Source of the DNA: Candidatus Kerfeldbacteria bacterium
GTDB taxonomy: Bacteria > Patescibacteriota > Patescibacteriia > SBBC01 > CAIJZX01
NCBI GenBank assembly: GCA_016217865.1
Contig: JACRFO010000121.1
Location: 1 to 6,478, forward strand
Direction of reading: 5' to 3'
DNA length: 6,478 nucleotides
Shown here: positions 5,469 through 6,478 of the stretch, one piece after another
How positions within the stretch are numbered: position 1 is the first letter of the stretch
Layout: every line of letters starts with the position of its first letter
The notes under the pieces: generated by a model
What the model was told of the DNA's origin: nothing
The model's input: only the letters and a program-made list of their open reading frames with translations
Database searches by the model: none
Position numbers and translations under genes: made by a program

Positions 5469-5700
5469 ATGATGATGGCGACTTACCTTCTCAGTACAAT
5501 GACTGAAGGTTCTGCTGATACCGTCTTCAAGCCCGACGAGTATATACTACTGGCTGTACCTTGAACAGGGTAGCAAACTGTTCCTTGTGGATGCCCCCGG
5601 TACTTCGTTGGAAATGAAAGTTCCTGGCGAACCTGCTACACTGTTCAGTAAGACCACACGATATACTGAATCATGTTCAACACGCTCGACAACCTACTGA
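5469..5700 (+). pseudogene. Possible broken or frameshifted small ORF in the 212-bp gap
   Basis: The gap between 5461 and 5672 holds two overlapping open frames that look like parts of one protein. Frame A begins at ATG 5469 (or 5499) and reads MTEGSADTVFKPDEY near its end, stopping at 5562-5564. Frame B is open from 5503 to the stop at 5698-5700, has no ATG near its left end, and reads YWLYLEQGSKLFLVDAPG followed by a polar stretch. Joining A to B near 5541-5550 (TATATACTAC) by one shift would give a plausible soluble protein of about 65-75 residues overlapping the start of the next gene. It may equally be chance open sequence. Low confidence. Confidence 0.25.
5662..5667 (+). promoter_or_regulatory. 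-10 box of the RnfD-like gene, implying a leaderless mRNA
   Basis: TATACT matches the -10 consensus in five of six bases (the same hexamer as in the tRNA-Asn promoter) and ends 5 nt before ATG 5673, so transcription would start at or next to the start codon. No good -35 is visible; the region 17 nt upstream reads CACTGT. No Shine-Dalgarno precedes the ATG. Confidence 0.5.
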
Positions 5701-6478
5701 ATCGGGTGACCATGTACCGGCTAGTCATCTACGTGCTGATTGGGTTAGTCGCCTGGGGAGTCGTTCTTGGGTTCGTGGGGCGCGTCTCGTTCAGCGGATG
5801 GTCGCTGATCGGTTCGACGCTCGGTTTCGTTGCCGGGACGTGGTTGGTGAATACATTACTGGCTTGGGGGTTCAGCGCGCCGGCCCATAACCCCTCGGCC
5901 TACATTACTGGGCTCATCCTCGCCTTGATTGTTACACCAGTCCGCCGGCCCGAAGATGTTGTTGGCTACGCCTGGATCATCGCTATTGCGATGAGTAGTA
6001 AGTACATCTTAGCCATTCACCGTCAGCACTTGTTCAATCCGGCCGCGTTCAGCGTTGCTCTCACCGCGGTAACGGTCGGCACTTCAGCGAGTTGGTGGGT
6101 TGGGAACGTCTGGATGCTGCCGCTGACGCTCGTCGTCGGCTTCCTCATTGTCCGTAAACTCCGCCGGTGGGATGCGGTCTTGTCTTTCCTCGGCGCGGCT
6201 ATGCTGACGACGACGATCCTGACGCTGTGGCAACAGGCACCGGTGTTGGCGACGTGGAAAGTTCTACTTACCAACGCCCCACTCTTCTTCTTTGCATCAG
6301 TGATGCTGACCGAACCAGCGACGATGCCCCCGACGCGGCGGTGGCGGGTTGTCTACGGTGTACTGATCGGGTTGTTAGGGACGCCGCTGTGGCATATTGG
6401 GTCGTGGTACATGACGCCAGAGGTGTCGTTACTCGTCGGCAACGTGACACTGTACTTCCTGACGAGGCGTGAACGGTA
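5673..6478 (+). CDS. RnfD/NqrB-family membrane protein, N-terminal part (3' end outside window)
   Basis: The frame starts at ATG 5673 and runs off the right edge after 268 codons. It is a hydrophobic protein with about nine to ten membrane segments. Family landmarks are SKYILA (109-114), HLFNPAAF (119-126), SASWWVG and MLTEPATMPPTRRWR (211-225), which match the RnfD/NqrB family of ion-translocating, flavin-carrying electron transport subunits (there TDPxTxP). T217 or T221 lies where a flavin-linked threonine could be, but this is uncertain. No rnfA, B, C, E or G is visible upstream, so this is not a standard Rnf operon. From memory, CPR bacteria carry a stand-alone form in which this membrane half is fused to a ferredoxin-NADP-reductase-like FAD/NAD domain; the chain reaching TRRER at the edge would fit such a continuation. 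The likely role is electron transfer at the cell membrane. Confidence 0.85.
   Translation, partial: MFNTLDNLLNRVTMYRLVIYVLIGLVAWGVVLGFVGRVSFSGWSLIGSTLGFVAGTWLVNTLLAWGFSAPAHNPSAYITGLILALIVTPVRRPEDVVGYAWIIAIAMSSKYILAIHRQHLFNPAAFSVALTAVTVGTSASWWVGNVWMLPLTLVVGFLIVRKLRRWDAVLSFLGAAMLTTTILTLWQQAPVLATWKVLLTNAPLFFFASVMLTEPATMPPTRRWRVVYGVLIGLLGTPLWHIGSWYMTPEVSLLVGNVTLYFLTRRER

Noticed and set aside
1..6478. CRISPR array, insertion sequence, phage or toxin-antitoxin module
   Set aside because: No spaced direct repeats, transposase-like or integrase-like frame, or paired small genes of that type were seen on either strand. The tRNA 3' ends show no visible duplicated attachment site within the window.

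Overview
The window looks like a chromosomal segment of a bacterium, most likely a member of the Candidate Phyla Radiation (Patescibacteria). This is inferred from style and recalled family resemblance, not from any search. The supporting signs are: a stand-alone RnfD/NqrB-like membrane protein of a type I recall from CPR genomes, compact primase and primary sigma factor genes with unusual details, and several genes with no Shine-Dalgarno sequence whose -10 boxes lie so close to the ATG that the mRNAs would be leaderless. Base composition is moderate, roughly 50-60% GC by eye.

Layout, left to right. The window opens in the C-terminal end of an unrecognised protein (1-243, +), closed by a hairpin terminator. 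A consensus-like promoter overlaps the end of that terminator and drives tRNA-Ser(GGA) (391-475). Next comes a four-helix membrane protein of the SMR/DMT type (539-874, +), then dnaG (950-2761, +) and rpoD (2841-4049, +). The last two form the core of the classical macromolecular synthesis operon: DNA primase and the housekeeping sigma factor. A 13-bp GC hairpin follows rpoD.

In the second half, a small unrecognised protein with an HExxE motif lies on the minus strand (4150-4620). It has a strong Shine-Dalgarno and a consensus promoter that fires away from the tRNA-Asn(GTT) promoter (tRNA 4745-4819). tRNA-Asn converges on a conserved six-helix membrane protein of unknown function (4894-5460, -), and one symmetrical hairpin between them can terminate both. 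After a 212-bp gap, possibly holding a broken small ORF, an RnfD/NqrB-like membrane protein (5673 to the right edge, +) runs off the window. It probably continues into a soluble reductase domain.

The genes are mainly housekeeping (primase, sigma factor, tRNAs) mixed with unlinked membrane proteins. No mobile element, CRISPR array, phage cluster or evident new defence system was found. The more interesting points are local: an extended 13-bp acceptor-stem pairing around tRNA-Ser, a displaced acidic residue in the SMR-like protein, two clear classes of expression signal (promoter with leader and SD versus leaderless), and the HExxE protein.
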